Source: Roseateles sp. XES5 (GTDB lineage Bacteria > Pseudomonadota > Alphaproteobacteria > Rhizobiales > Rhizobiaceae). Taken from it: a DNA stretch of 64,000 nucleotides. A program made the position numbers and the translations under genes. Position 1 is the first letter of the stretch. Each line of letters opens with the position of its first letter. The notes below the pieces were generated by a model. That model was not told the origin of the DNA, made no database searches, and worked only from the letters and a program-made list of their open reading frames with translations. Of this stretch, positions 52,630 through 61,721 are shown piece by piece. Location: positions 1,285,501-1,349,500 of the forward strand of contig NZ_CP084752.1 of NCBI RefSeq assembly GCF_020535545.1. The letters are read 5' to 3'.

Positions 52630-53943
52630 TCAGAACTTGACGGTAAAGACGGTGCCTTTGCCCACCTCGGACTTCACCACGAGGCGTGCCTTGTGGCGGG
52701 TGAGGATGTGCTTGACGATGGCAAGGCCGAGCCCTGTGCCCTTCTTGGACCGGCTCGCTTCGACGTTAACCCGGTAGAAACGTTCGGTGATGCGCGGCAC
52801 GTGTTCGGGTGGAATGCCGGGGCCGTAATCGGTGACGCTGAACTCCGCCGGCACGCCCTCGGTCCCGCCGGTCAGCGTCACGTCGACGCGCTTGCCTTCC
52901 TGGCCATATTTGCAGGCATTCTCGATCAGGTTCTCGAAAACCTCGACGAGTTCGTCCCGGTCGCCGGGAACGCTGACGGGGTGCGAGGGCAGGTCGAGCG
53001 CGATCTCGACGCCGAGATCGCCGGCGAGCGGCTGCAGGCTGTCGCGCACATGGCCGAGCAGGGGCACGAGGTCGACGGTCTGGTCGGGCACGAGGTTGGA
53101 GCGCAGTTCGAGGCGCGAGAGCGACAGGAGATCGTCGACGAGGCGGCTCATGCGGGTTGCCTGCTCGTGCATGATGCCGAGGAAGCGTTCATGCGCCTTG
53201 ACGTCGTTCTTCGCCGGTCCCTGCAGGGTCTCGATGAAGCCGCGCAGCGAGGCGAGCGGCGTGCGCAGTTCATGACTGGCATTGGCAATGAAGTCGGAGC
53301 GCATGCGGTCGATGCGGCGGGCCTGCGAGACGTCGCGGAAGGTCAGCAGCCAGAGCGGCTCGGTGGTGGGGCCGGCAAGCGGGGCGATGCGCACCACATA
53401 GACCGTCTCGGAGGGAAGCCGCTCGGCATGTTCCGTCTCGCGCGGCTGGCCGGAGCCGATGGCATCGCGCACCATGTCGAGGATGCCGGGCGCACGGATG
53501 CGGCCGGCAAGGTCGCTGCCCTGCGGGATGGCGCCGAAAATGCCTTCCGCCGCGCGGTTCTGAAGCTTGACCGTCTCACGGGCCGATACAAGCAGCGCCG
53601 GCGCATCGAGCGCGCCGAGCACGGCCGAAATCGCGGTCAAATCATCGGCCGCAGGCGCAGGCTCGACGGCGGGCGCCGCCGGCACGGCCATGGTTCTTGC
53701 CGTGGCGGCTCCGGCCGCGCGCCGCTCCAGGCGCATCAGGCCGGCGATGACGAGCAGGAGAACCGCAAAGGACACCCAGCCGAGGTGAAGGCCGGCAAGC
53801 CACATCATGAAGCCGACGAAAACGGCCGAAGCGATGAGGACCCGTTCGCCCCACAGTTGCGTCGCCAGCCAGCCGAGGCCTGTCCGCTGATCCGCCACCG
53901 CCACCCATTCCCTTGCAAGCATCATCGTCCTCCACGCCTCCAC
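52630..53943 (-). CDS. phoR: Phosphate regulon sensor histidine kinase PhoR
   Basis: 437 residues. N-terminal membrane helices (about 40-75, LIASAVFVGFMMWLAGL and VSFAVLLLVIAGL), a PAS-like domain (about 105-205), H-box FIANASHELRTPLASLRGF and an ATPase domain with ENACKYG, VTDYGPGIP and KGTGLGLAIVKH. The short hydrophobic N-terminus without a sizeable periplasmic domain is typical of PhoR, which senses phosphate through PstSCAB-PhoU. A start a few codons downstream (MMLAREWV) is possible. Confidence 0.95.
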   Translation of the reverse strand: MEAWRTMMLAREWVAVADQRTGLGWLATQLWGERVLIASAVFVGFMMWLAGLHLGWVSFAVLLLVIAGLMRLERRAAGAATARTMAVPAAPAVEPAPAADDLTAISAVLGALDAPALLVSARETVKLQNRAAEGIFGAIPQGSDLAGRIRAPGILDMVRDAIGSGQPRETEHAERLPSETVYVVRIAPLAGPTTEPLWLLTFRDVSQARRIDRMRSDFIANASHELRTPLASLRGFIETLQGPAKNDVKAHERFLGIMHEQATRMSRLVDDLLSLSRLELRSNLVPDQTVDLVPLLGHVRDSLQPLAGDLGVEIALDLPSHPVSVPGDRDELVEVFENLIENACKYGQEGKRVDVTLTGGTEGVPAEFSVTDYGPGIPPEHVPRITERFYRVNVEASRSKKGTGLGLAIVKHILTRHKARLVVKSEVGKGTVFTVKF

Positions 53944-54057
53944 CGATTCTCGATGGATAGCGCGGCTTCATGACATGTTTTTCACGGCGCGCTTGAATTC
54001 GCAATCCGGTTGTGGCCACCTCTGCGGAAAGTCAGATGGCCTGAAGAGGAACAAGCG

Positions 54058-54939
54058 ATGGCGGAAAAGGCTGAAAGCCGGGCTGTGGAACTGGATATCC
54101 ACGGCAAGAAGCGGGTGTTCGACATCGACGATCCGGTGCTTCCCGACTGGATCGAGGAGAAGGCCTTCGGCTCCGGTGACTACCCCTACGACAAGAAGCT
54201 GGACAACAAGGACTACGAGAAGACCCTCAAGCTGCTCCAGATCGAGCTGGTGAAGGTGCAGTTCTGGCAGCAGAAGACCGGAAAGCGCATCATGGCCGTC
54301 TTCGAGGGGCGCGACGCCGCCGGCAAGGGCGGCGCGATCCACGCCACCATGTCCTACATGAACCCGCGTTCCGCCCGCATCGTGGCTTTGACCAAGCCGA
54401 CCGAGACCGAGCGCGGCCAATGGTATTTCCAGCGCTATGTCGCGACCTTCCCGACCGCCGGCGAATTCGTGCTGTTCGACCGCTCCTGGTACAACCGCGC
54501 GGGCGTCGAGCCGGTCATGGGCTTCTGCACGCCGGAGCAATACGAGAAGTTCCTCAAGGAAACGCCGCGCTTCGAGAAGATGATCACCTCGGAGGATATC
54601 CATCTCTTCAAGTTCTGGCTCGATACCGGCCGCGAAATGCAGCTGAAGCGGTTCCACGACCGCCGGCACGATCCGCTGAAGGTCTGGAAGCTCTCGCCGA
54701 TGGATATCGCCGCGCTGAACAAGTGGGGCGACTATTCCGACAAGCGCGACCGCATGCTGAAGGAGACCCATTCGGACCACGCGCCCTGGACGGTGATCCA
54801 CGCCAACGACAAGCGCCGCGCGCGCATCAACCTCATCCGTCACATCCTCAAGACGCTCGACTACGAGGGCAAGGACAAGAAAGCGATCGGCGAGATCGAC
54901 GACAAGATCGTCGGCTCGGGACCGGGCTTCGTCAAATAG
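54058..54939 (+). CDS. ppk2: Polyphosphate kinase 2
   Basis: 293 residues. Walker [10 protein letters not shown] (84-92), the lid segment [16 protein letters not shown] (about 141-156) and Walker B-like VLFD are the PPK2 signature. WYFQRYV and [17 protein letters not shown] mark the class I group. It phosphorylates nucleoside diphosphates with polyphosphate (or the reverse). It is divergent from phoR, with only 114 bp between them, linking phosphate sensing with polyphosphate use. GAGGAAC precedes the ATG at 54058. Confidence 0.95.
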   Translation: MAEKAESRAVELDIHGKKRVFDIDDPVLPDWIEEKAFGSGDYPYDKKLDNKDYEKTLKLLQIELVKVQFWQQKTGKRIMAVFEGRDAAGKGGAIHATMSYMNPRSARIVALTKPTETERGQWYFQRYVATFPTAGEFVLFDRSWYNRAGVEPVMGFCTPEQYEKFLKETPRFEKMITSEDIHLFKFWLDTGREMQLKRFHDRRHDPLKVWKLSPMDIAALNKWGDYSDKRDRMLKETHSDHAPWTVIHANDKRRARINLIRHILKTLDYEGKDKKAIGEIDDKIVGSGPGFVK

Positions 54940-54948
54940 GGCGGCGGC

Positions 54949-56097
54949 TCATTCGCCCGGCAGGATGCGGACGGCGTAGAGATTGACGCTGCCGCTTCCG
55001 CCGGTGATGTCGCTGTTGAGCAGCAGATGCCCCGGCTCGCTCGGCGAGAGCGAGCGGTCGAATTCCACCTGAAACAGGATGTCCGTGCGCTCCGACACCG
55101 TGAACCGGTGGCGCCCGCAACCGCCCATGGTGGAGAAATCGCAATCGACGGCCACCTGCACCGGCTTGTCGCCGGCCGCCTGCACGGTCAGCGCCACCGT
55201 CGAGGTCTTGCCGCCCATTTCCCCCAGCACGTCGGGCGAGACTTCGATGCGCACCGCGCCGTCGCGATCCGCATCGGTGGAGGTGACACGCACGGCGGGG
55301 CCTTCGCTGGTGCTGATGGATTCGAACCGGCCGGCGGCACTTGCCGAGAGCTTGGCCGTATCGCCCGGCGAGAACACCGCGCGCCAGTCGGAGGAGAAGC
55401 GGCTCTGGGTATCGAGCGCCTTCTTGATCGGGTCTTCGCCGGAGAAATCCTCGCCGGAGACGCGGGCCGGCGGCGTGGAATCGTCCGCGTTCTGCAAGTC
55501 GTCGAGCAGCCCGCTCGTCTGCACCCACCAGGCCAGCGCGCCGAAGGCCGCGATCAGCGTCGCGACGACCAGCAGGAAGGAGAACAGGCGACCCCGGCGC
55601 TTGCGCGCCTTGGCGACCCGCTCCGGGCGGAAATCCGATGCCTGGCTGGCCGTGGCGTTCTTATCGGATACGGGGGCGGCGCCGGCCGCAAAGCCATCCT
55701 CGCGGTCAGGCCTGATCGCGCCGATATCGCTTGCCGCAGCCGGCGTCCGCTCCGCGTCCATCCGCGGTTCGGCGTCGATCGTCGGCTCGGAGCGGGCATC
55801 CCTTTCCGGGCGCACGTCGCGCTCGGCGCGCAGCACCGGTTCCGGCCGCACCTCGACCACCGGCTCCACGCGGACGGTCGCAGCGATCTGCGCGCGTTCC
55901 TCGGACTCGATCTGATGAATGGTCGCCTCCAGACGGTGGCGCTGCGCGGTGATCGTCTCGGGATCGTTGACCTCCTGCTTGCGCAGGCCCGCCTCCAGCG
56001 CATTGCGCGCCGACTGGTAGATGCGCGCCCGAACTTCGGCATTGGCGCGCTCCGAGCGCGCCAGCGCGTTCCTGATTGCCGTTTCCAGTCCGCTCAC
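54949..56097 (-). CDS. Membrane-anchored protein with N-terminal helix and C-terminal beta domain (unknown function)
   Basis: 382 residues. The N-terminus (about 1-75) is helical and charged (LETAIRNALARSERANAEVR, then HRLEATIHQIESEER). A disordered Glu/Arg/Pro-rich stretch (75-165) precedes one membrane helix at about 171-192 (LFSFLLVVATLIAAFGALAWW), so the N-terminus is probably cytoplasmic. The periplasmic remainder (about 225-382) is beta-rich and ends GGSGSVNLYAVRILPGE, reminiscent of a galactose-binding-like sandwich. It is convergent with ppk2. I know such proteins only as conserved rhizobial hypotheticals. Confidence 0.85.
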   Translation of the reverse strand: MSGLETAIRNALARSERANAEVRARIYQSARNALEAGLRKQEVNDPETITAQRHRLEATIHQIESEERAQIAATVRVEPVVEVRPEPVLRAERDVRPERDARSEPTIDAEPRMDAERTPAAASDIGAIRPDREDGFAAGAAPVSDKNATASQASDFRPERVAKARKRRGRLFSFLLVVATLIAAFGALAWWVQTSGLLDDLQNADDSTPPARVSGEDFSGEDPIKKALDTQSRFSSDWRAVFSPGDTAKLSASAAGRFESISTSEGPAVRVTSTDADRDGAVRIEVSPDVLGEMGGKTSTVALTVQAAGDKPVQVAVDCDFSTMGGCGRHRFTVSERTDILFQVEFDRSLSPSEPGHLLLNSDITGGSGSVNLYAVRILPGE

Positions 56098-56407
56098 ATC
56101 CGACCCTTCTGCGGGAGCCGCCGAACCCCGGCGGCGACGATACTTCTGTGGAAAGAGCCCTACTTTCCGGCTTTTGTTAGTTTTTGCGTAACGTTTGCCG
56201 GGAAATTGCGCAAGCCTTGCCGCCGAAACTGCCGTGCTTCACCGGGGATAAGCGGAGCGCGGCTGCCGCCAGGCTTTCCCGCCTCCCGCAAGGGGCTCTG
56301 CATGCCGGCGCGCGCGAGGCGGCGGCGATGCCACACCAACCCGTGCGAACATTCCCTCGAATCACCGCCGTCGCGCCCCTTTTCAGACGGAAATCCCGCT
56401 GCTATTG

Positions 56408-56433
56408 TTTTGACGTTTTCGTAAACGTCAAAA
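56408..56433 (+). promoter_or_regulatory. Palindromic operator before the nitronate monooxygenase-like gene
   Basis: A 26-bp palindrome with half site TTTTGACGTTTAC (one mismatch) ending 15 bp before the start codon. It matches the operator at 2904. TATTGT (56403-56408) just upstream could be a -10 element. The rest of 56098-56448 shows no gene. Confidence 0.65.
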
Positions 56434-56448
56434 GACTGGATTTCCGCC

Positions 56449-57405
56449 ATGGCCCTGCCCGCGATCCTCAAGGACAAGCTGCGCCTGCCCGTCGTCGGCG
56501 CGCCGCTCTTCATCGTCTCGCACCCCGCGCTGACCCTTGCACAATGCAAGGCCGGCGTCATCGGCGCCTTTCCGGCGCTGAATGCGCGGCCGGAATCCCA
56601 GCTCGACGAATGGCTGGCGGAAATCACCGAGGGCCTTGCCGCGCACGATGCGAAGAACCCGGACCGCCCCGCCGCCCCCTTCGCCGTCAACCAGATCGTC
56701 CACCGCTCCAACACGCGACTGGAACACGATCTGATGATGTGCGCCAAGTACAAGGTGCCCATCATCATCACCTCGCTGGGCGCGCGGGAGGATGTGAACG
56801 CGGCCGTGCACGGCTGGGGCGGCGTGGTGCTGCACGACATCATCAACAACAAGTTCGCCAAGAAGGCCATCGAGAAGGGCGCCGACGGCCTGATCGCCGT
56901 GGCCGCGGGTGCCGGCGGCCATGCGGGTGTGAAGAGCCCGTTTGCGCTGATCCAGGAGATCCGCGAGTGGTTCGACGGCCCCCTGGCGCTCTCGGGCTCC
57001 ATCGCCAGCGGCGACGCGGTGCTGGCCGCCCAGGCCATGGGCGCGGACTTTGCCTACATCGGCTCGGCCTTCATCGCCACCGAGGAGGCGCGCGCCGCCG
57101 AGGCCTACAAGCAGATGATCGTGGCCAGCAATAGCGACGACATCGTCTACAGCAATCTCTTCACCGGCGTGCACGGCAACTATCTGCGCGGCTCCATCGA
57201 GGCCGCCGGCATGGACCCGGACAATCTGCCCGAAGGCGATGTGAAGACCATGAACTTCGGCGGCGGCTCGGCCAAGGCCTGGAAGGACATCTGGGGCAGC
57301 GGCCAGGGCATCGGCGCCATCAAGGAAATCGCCCCCGTCGCGGACCTCGTCGCCCGGATGGAGCGCGAATATGCTGCCGCCAAGGCCCGCATCACCGCCG
57401 GTTGA
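56449..57405 (+). CDS. NAD(P)H-dependent flavin oxidoreductase / nitronate monooxygenase family
   Basis: 318 residues, TIM-barrel of the 2-nitropropane dioxygenase family. VVGAPLFIVSHP, IGAFPALN, AVAAGAGGHAGVKSPFALI and GADFAYIGSAFIATEEA (FMN phosphate-binding loop) are conserved, with the active-site His in GGHAG. Members oxidise nitronates or act in acyl-CoA metabolism. The fad-like operator in front supports the latter. The last two thirds use CTG and GTG codons much like a Burkholderiales gene, while the first third looks rhizobial; see findings. Confidence 0.88.
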   Translation: MALPAILKDKLRLPVVGAPLFIVSHPALTLAQCKAGVIGAFPALNARPESQLDEWLAEITEGLAAHDAKNPDRPAAPFAVNQIVHRSNTRLEHDLMMCAKYKVPIIITSLGAREDVNAAVHGWGGVVLHDIINNKFAKKAIEKGADGLIAVAAGAGGHAGVKSPFALIQEIREWFDGPLALSGSIASGDAVLAAQAMGADFAYIGSAFIATEEARAAEAYKQMIVASNSDDIVYSNLFTGVHGNYLRGSIEAAGMDPDNLPEGDVKTMNFGGGSAKAWKDIWGSGQGIGAIKEIAPVADLVARMEREYAAAKARITAG

Positions 57406-57500
57406 CCCGTCTTCCTCGCTGCACCGCACAGGAAAAATGCGGAAGTTGAAACTCCGCGCTTGAAATCTCCGTCCATTGCGGTTATCAGCGCACCCATTCC

Positions 57501-57522
57501 GGTCCCGACATGCTTCGGGACC
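57501..57522 (+). other. Hairpin just upstream of tRNA-Thr
   Basis: GGTCCCGA and TCGGGACC form a perfect 8-bp stem with a 6-nt loop, ending 8 bp before the mature tRNA. It probably sits in the precursor leader as a processing signal, or is an incidental palindrome. Confidence 0.5.
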
Positions 57523-57530
57523 GTTCAGAG

Positions 57531-57606
57531 GCCGCTTTAGCTCAGTCGGTAGAGCACATCATTCGTAATGATGGGGTCAGGTGTTCGAGTCACCTAAGCG
57601 GCACCA
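57531..57606 (+). tRNA. tRNA-Thr (anticodon CGU)
   Basis: Cloverleaf with acceptor GCCGCTT/AAGCGGC, D-arm AGCTCAGTCGGTAGAGC, anticodon stem ATCAT/ATGAT around TCGTA with anticodon CGT, T-arm GTGTTCGAGTCAC and encoded CCA. No integrase gene follows, so no sign of a tRNA-integrated island. Confidence 0.95.
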
Positions 57607-57744
57607 TTCTTCCAACGGTTTAGCTAAGACGGCGTTCCTACGCGTTCCTCGGCCGTGTTTATTTGCCCGTCTTTGGCCCACCATTGCGCGCTCACTCAAA
57701 TCACGATTCGTAGCGGTGGCGTATCCAAGCGTAGCCTTGCAGGG

Positions 57745-59526
57745 TCAGCTCGCGATCTGCGCCGGCGATATCGGGTTGCCGGTAGCCAACCTGTGCGTGC
57801 CCGTCACATCAACGCCCGCAAGCCCATCGCTCCCGGCGTTTCGCATCGATGCGCTTATGGTGCGATTCCGTCCGGCCTGCTTGGCATCGTAGAGCAGCTT
57901 GTCAGCGCTCTCGTAGAGTTCGGCAAAGCCCAGGCCGACATCCGCCCCCGCGTGAATCATGCCCATGCTGGCGGTCACCGGTTTGCCAAGTCCGGGAACG
58001 GCGTTGCCGACGATGGAGGAGATCGCCTGGCGCCGGCGCTCCGCCCGCTCCTCGGCCTCATGGTCCTTACCGCGGACAAGCAGGACAAATTCTTCGCCGC
58101 CAAGACGGAACGCCTGAACGTTTTCATCGGATCGGAGCGCTTCGGCCACCGCCTTCAAGACACGGTCGCCGACCAGATGTCCCTGCGTATCGTTGATCGA
58201 CTTGAAGTGATCGAGGTCGAGCACGGCAAGGGTGCCGTAGCCCTCAGCGCGGAGCGTCTCGAAATCGCGATCCATTGCCCGCCGGTTCAGCAGTCCCGTC
58301 AAGGCGTCTCTTTCCGACAGGCGTTCGAGCATGTCCGCCTCGAAGCGGGCATGATCCCGCTGGCGCCGGATCGCCATGAAGCGGTCTGCGACGCCAAGCG
58401 TGGTGAACAGGACTTCGCATGCACAGCCAACATAGAACAGAAGCATGGCATCGTTGCTGTGCAATCCGGGCACGACGCCCGTGGCCAGGCGCACCAGACC
58501 GGCCATCGTCATCGGCAAATAGCCGATCACCTGGAACTTTGCCGCCCGGCTGCCCCGGCGAAGCGCGCTGAACAGGGATACGACGAAAACCGCGATGATC
58601 GGAGCGAAGGCCGCCGTGTAGAGGGTGGACTGGACGGCACGGCCCACGAAGGGGAAGGCAGCGTGAAAGACGCCCAGGAACACGGCCCAGGCGGCGCACC
58701 AGAGCAGCGCCCGGCGCAAGATCGGGTGCAGGCAGTCCGCTTCGATGAAGCTGTGCGTGAACATGGCCCCGAAGGCGACGGTCAGGCCGAAGATGACCGT
58801 GGTCATCCAGCTCAGCGTCATCGCCGCCGGATCGAAGAGAGCAACCGCGAGCCCCGAGGACACGAGGATTGTCGCGAGCAGGGAGATGGTCAGCATGGAG
58901 TGCCAGAGCACGAAGGGCTCATGCAGGATCCTGTAGAACGCCGCATTGAAAAGGAGCGGCATGGACAGCATTCCGGCGAGCGCCGCAAGGAGGATCAGCG
59001 AGTGCACGTTGCCCTGCCCCAGAGGCAGGTCCGACGGCCCCAGATAGGCTTTCTCCAGCGTCATCTTGTGACTGGGCAGATCGAATGCGGCAACGACCCG
59101 TTTCGTCTTGTCCGTCATGCCGGGAAGCGGAACCTTGAAGTATCCGCCGCTTTGCGCGCTGGAAATGTCGCTGGCGGATACGGAGCTCTGGTGAACCCCG
59201 CCGTCGCCGTCCACGGACAGCACGTGGACGGCCGAAAGCGCGCTTCGCCTGGAGTAGAGATACTGGGGGAGAGCCGTTTCCGGACCTATCTCGAAACGCA
59301 GCAGCACGCGTTCGCCTTCGAGCGAATAGATCCGGTCTTCGCAGTGCCAGCCCCCGGATGCGAGGGCGGCCGCGGCAACGTCGTCCGATATGGCGCCGGA
59401 TTTCCAGCACAGGCTGCGGGTTTCCAGACTTTGCGCCGCACACAGCTGCGCCATGCCCTGCAGCACGAGGACCACGAGGCAGAGGGCGGAGGGCAAAAGC
59501 AGGTGTCGAACGAACTTCCGGATCAT
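57745..59526 (-). CDS. 7TM-DISM receptor diguanylate cyclase
   Basis: 593 residues. Signal peptide-like N-terminus (HLLLPSALCLVVLVL), a periplasmic 7TMR-DISMED2-like domain (about 35-185), seven membrane helices (about 190-390) and a C-terminal GGDEF domain with the active-site motif GGEEF (476-480) in FRLGGEEFVLL. ALRSDENVQAF in front does not give the RxxD inhibitory site at the usual spacing. DISM domains often sense carbohydrates. It makes c-di-GMP from GTP, probably affecting motility or adhesion. Confidence 0.92.
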   Translation of the reverse strand: MIRKFVRHLLLPSALCLVVLVLQGMAQLCAAQSLETRSLCWKSGAISDDVAAAALASGGWHCEDRIYSLEGERVLLRFEIGPETALPQYLYSRRSALSAVHVLSVDGDGGVHQSSVSASDISSAQSGGYFKVPLPGMTDKTKRVVAAFDLPSHKMTLEKAYLGPSDLPLGQGNVHSLILLAALAGMLSMPLLFNAAFYRILHEPFVLWHSMLTISLLATILVSSGLAVALFDPAAMTLSWMTTVIFGLTVAFGAMFTHSFIEADCLHPILRRALLWCAAWAVFLGVFHAAFPFVGRAVQSTLYTAAFAPIIAVFVVSLFSALRRGSRAAKFQVIGYLPMTMAGLVRLATGVVPGLHSNDAMLLFYVGCACEVLFTTLGVADRFMAIRRQRDHARFEADMLERLSERDALTGLLNRRAMDRDFETLRAEGYGTLAVLDLDHFKSINDTQGHLVGDRVLKAVAEALRSDENVQAFRLGGEEFVLLVRGKDHEAEERAERRRQAISSIVGNAVPGLGKPVTASMGMIHAGADVGLGFAELYESADKLLYDAKQAGRNRTISASMRNAGSDGLAGVDVTGTHRLATGNPISPAQIAS

Positions 59527-59687
59527 TGCCTGACGGTAGGAGGCAAAACTTGAGAGGCAGTTACGGAAGCTGACGGTCCGGCGAAAAGCGAAACTTGGGT
59601 CAACACGCCCTTAATGCGATGGATTGCCGGGCCTCCATTGCCCGCCGTCCTCTTGACCCGCCAACCGGCCACGCGCATTCCTGCGCC

Positions 59688-60218
59688 ATGAAATTCCTGG
59701 CAATCTCCGGAAGCGCCCGTCAGGCGTCCACCAACACGGCCATGCTGCGGGCGCTGCAGAATGCAGCGGGGCCTGACCATACGATCACGCTCTTTGACCG
59801 GATCGGGGACCTGCCGGTGTTCTCGCCCGACCTCGAAGGCGAGGCGCTACCGGGCGTCGTGGCCGCCCTTGCCGATGCGGTGGCGCGGGCGGACGGGCTC
59901 ATCATCTCCAGTCCCGAATATGTCCGGTCGATCCCCGGCGGCATGAAGAATGCGATCGACTGGCTGGTGTCGCGCGAGGAGCTGGTGAGCAAGCCGATCG
60001 TGCTTGCCCATGCCTCGCATCGCGGCGACGACATGCTGGAGCAAATGCGCATCGTGCTCGGCACGGTCAGCGCCCGCTTCAATGCGGATCTGTTCCTGCG
60101 TTTCCGCCTGATGGCGCTGTCTCCAGAGGAGATCGCGGACCGGCTGTCCGCGCCGGCGGCCCTTGCGGAAATCCGCGCCTTCCTGGACCGTTTCGCTCAC
60201 GACTACGCCGAGGGCTGA
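59688..60218 (+). CDS. NADPH-dependent FMN reductase
   Basis: 176 residues from MKFLAISGSARQASTNTAML, the flavodoxin-like phosphate loop of the SsuE/chromate reductase group. GLIISSPEYVRSIPGGMKNAIDWL is the conserved second flavin contact, with the Pro-Glu-Tyr motif. It supplies reduced flavin or reduces quinones and metals. An upstream in-frame extension is not supported by family similarity. Confidence 0.92.
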   Translation: MKFLAISGSARQASTNTAMLRALQNAAGPDHTITLFDRIGDLPVFSPDLEGEALPGVVAALADAVARADGLIISSPEYVRSIPGGMKNAIDWLVSREELVSKPIVLAHASHRGDDMLEQMRIVLGTVSARFNADLFLRFRLMALSPEEIADRLSAPAALAEIRAFLDRFAHDYAEG

Positions 60219-60223
60219 CGCCC

Positions 60224-61414
60224 TCAGCCGACGTTGCGCTCGGGTTCGGCCCGCGCCGACGGCTCGGCATGCGGATCGAGAATGATCGTCGGAGCCGAGT
60301 CGGTGGTTTCGAGATCGCGGATCCATTCGCGCCAGATGGCGACGAGAAGGGCCATGAGGACGGGGCCGATGAAGAGGCCGAGGAAGCCCATCGTCTTCAC
60401 GCCGCCGATGAGCCCGAAGAAGGTGGGCAGGAAGGGCAGCTTGATCGGGCCGCCGACGAGGCGCGGGCGCAGCGTCTTGTCGACGATGAAGAGTTCCACC
60501 GACCCCCAGGTGAGCAGGGCGATGCCCGCAAAGAGCGAGCCGCTGGAGACGAGATAGATCGAGACCAGCGTGAAGGAGAGCGGCGCACCGCCGGGAAACA
60601 GCGCCATGACGCCGGTGAGCACGCCGAGCGTGACGGCGGAGGGCACGCCCGCGACCCAGTAGGCGACGCCGAGAACGATGCCTTCGCCGATGGCGATCAG
60701 CGTCATGCCCGTTACCGTGGAACTGATCGTCGCCGGCACGATGCGGGAGAACCGCTCCCAGCGCGTCGGCAGGATGCGCTCTCCGAGGCGGTCGACCTGC
60801 GCGGCGAAGGAAATGCCGTCGCGATAGATGAAGAAGAGCGCGATCAGCATGAAGAGCGCGGCGAGCAACAGATTGAAGGCCTTGCCGCCGGCCGCCAGCG
60901 CAACGCGGTAGATATTGCCGATATTGGCGCCGCTGACGACCTGCGTCAGTTCGCCGATGGCGCCGGGATGATCGAGGAAGCGCGTCCACTGCATGTCGAG
61001 CCAGCCGCCGATGACCGGCAGCACGCGGATCCAGTCCGGCGTCGCGGCGCCGGTGCGGTTCGTTTCCACGGCCCAGCCGATCCAGTCGCGAATCTCGTGG
61101 CTGGCATAGGTGGCGGCAAAGACGACCGGGCCGACGATGAAGCCGAGGATGAAGAGGATGGCGATGGAGGCGGCAAGCGTGCGCCGGCCGTTCACCCGCG
61201 TCAGAAGGCGGGAATAGAGCGGCCAGCTCGCAAAGGCGATGACGAGAGCGGCAAGGACCGGAACAAGGAAACCGTGGAAGAAGTAGATGCCCGCAAGGAC
61301 CACAAGGACAAGAAGCCAGCGCGCCACCGAGATCGGCGACAGAATCGCTGCGCCCGTCTGGCGGGCTGCGCCGAGAAAGCGCGGTTCACTTCTGCGATGT
61401 TCCGAATGCAGCAA
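60224..61414 (-). CDS. AI-2E family transporter
   Basis: 396 residues, about seven to eight membrane helices. Motifs FLVPVLAALVIAFASWPLYSRL, FFIYRDG and GVPSAVTLGVLTGVMALFPGGAPL mark the AI-2E (PerM/YdiK) family. Members export AI-2 or act as sodium/proton antiporters; the substrate is unknown here. A charged C-terminal tail (about 370-396) is cytoplasmic. Confidence 0.9.
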   Translation of the reverse strand: MLHSEHRRSEPRFLGAARQTGAAILSPISVARWLLVLVVLAGIYFFHGFLVPVLAALVIAFASWPLYSRLLTRVNGRRTLAASIAILFILGFIVGPVVFAATYASHEIRDWIGWAVETNRTGAATPDWIRVLPVIGGWLDMQWTRFLDHPGAIGELTQVVSGANIGNIYRVALAAGGKAFNLLLAALFMLIALFFIYRDGISFAAQVDRLGERILPTRWERFSRIVPATISSTVTGMTLIAIGEGIVLGVAYWVAGVPSAVTLGVLTGVMALFPGGAPLSFTLVSIYLVSSGSLFAGIALLTWGSVELFIVDKTLRPRLVGGPIKLPFLPTFFGLIGGVKTMGFLGLFIGPVLMALLVAIWREWIRDLETTDSAPTIILDPHAEPSARAEPERNVG

Positions 61415-61580
61415 CTCACCAACTCCTGAAACCGGCGCCCCCGGTCGGACCCCTACTTATGATGTACGCGAGGAATGTTAAACATATACGCGGTTTTTTG
61501 GGCAAAGGCGCGCTGAGACGTCGCAGGCGGTCAGAAATCCGCGATGTGCCGAAACCCACGCCGGGGAACGCGGCAGATTG

Positions 61581-61602
61581 TTGACGTTTACGTCAATGTA
61601 AT
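61581..61602 (+). promoter_or_regulatory. Degenerate copy of the fad-type operator before fadD
   Basis: TTGACGTTTACGT matches the left half of the 2904 and 56408 palindromes, but the right half departs at four positions (18 of 22 bases agree with the idealised site). TTGACG could act as a -35. The region 61415-61721 otherwise has no gene. Confidence 0.5.
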
Positions 61603-61721
61603 ATAGCGATGGCTCTTGATGGCGCCCGTCAAAAGCATCATCTTGTCCGCATCGGACGGTTGGAGGACCTGCCGATGCCGGCGGGACGGACGATGCCCGC
61701 GCCCAACGAGGAGGAGCCCCT

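Noticed and set aside
57531..57744. tRNA-Thr 3' end as an island attachment site
   Set aside because: No integrase gene, no repeated tRNA 3' end found downstream, and the next gene is an ordinary chromosomal cyclase.
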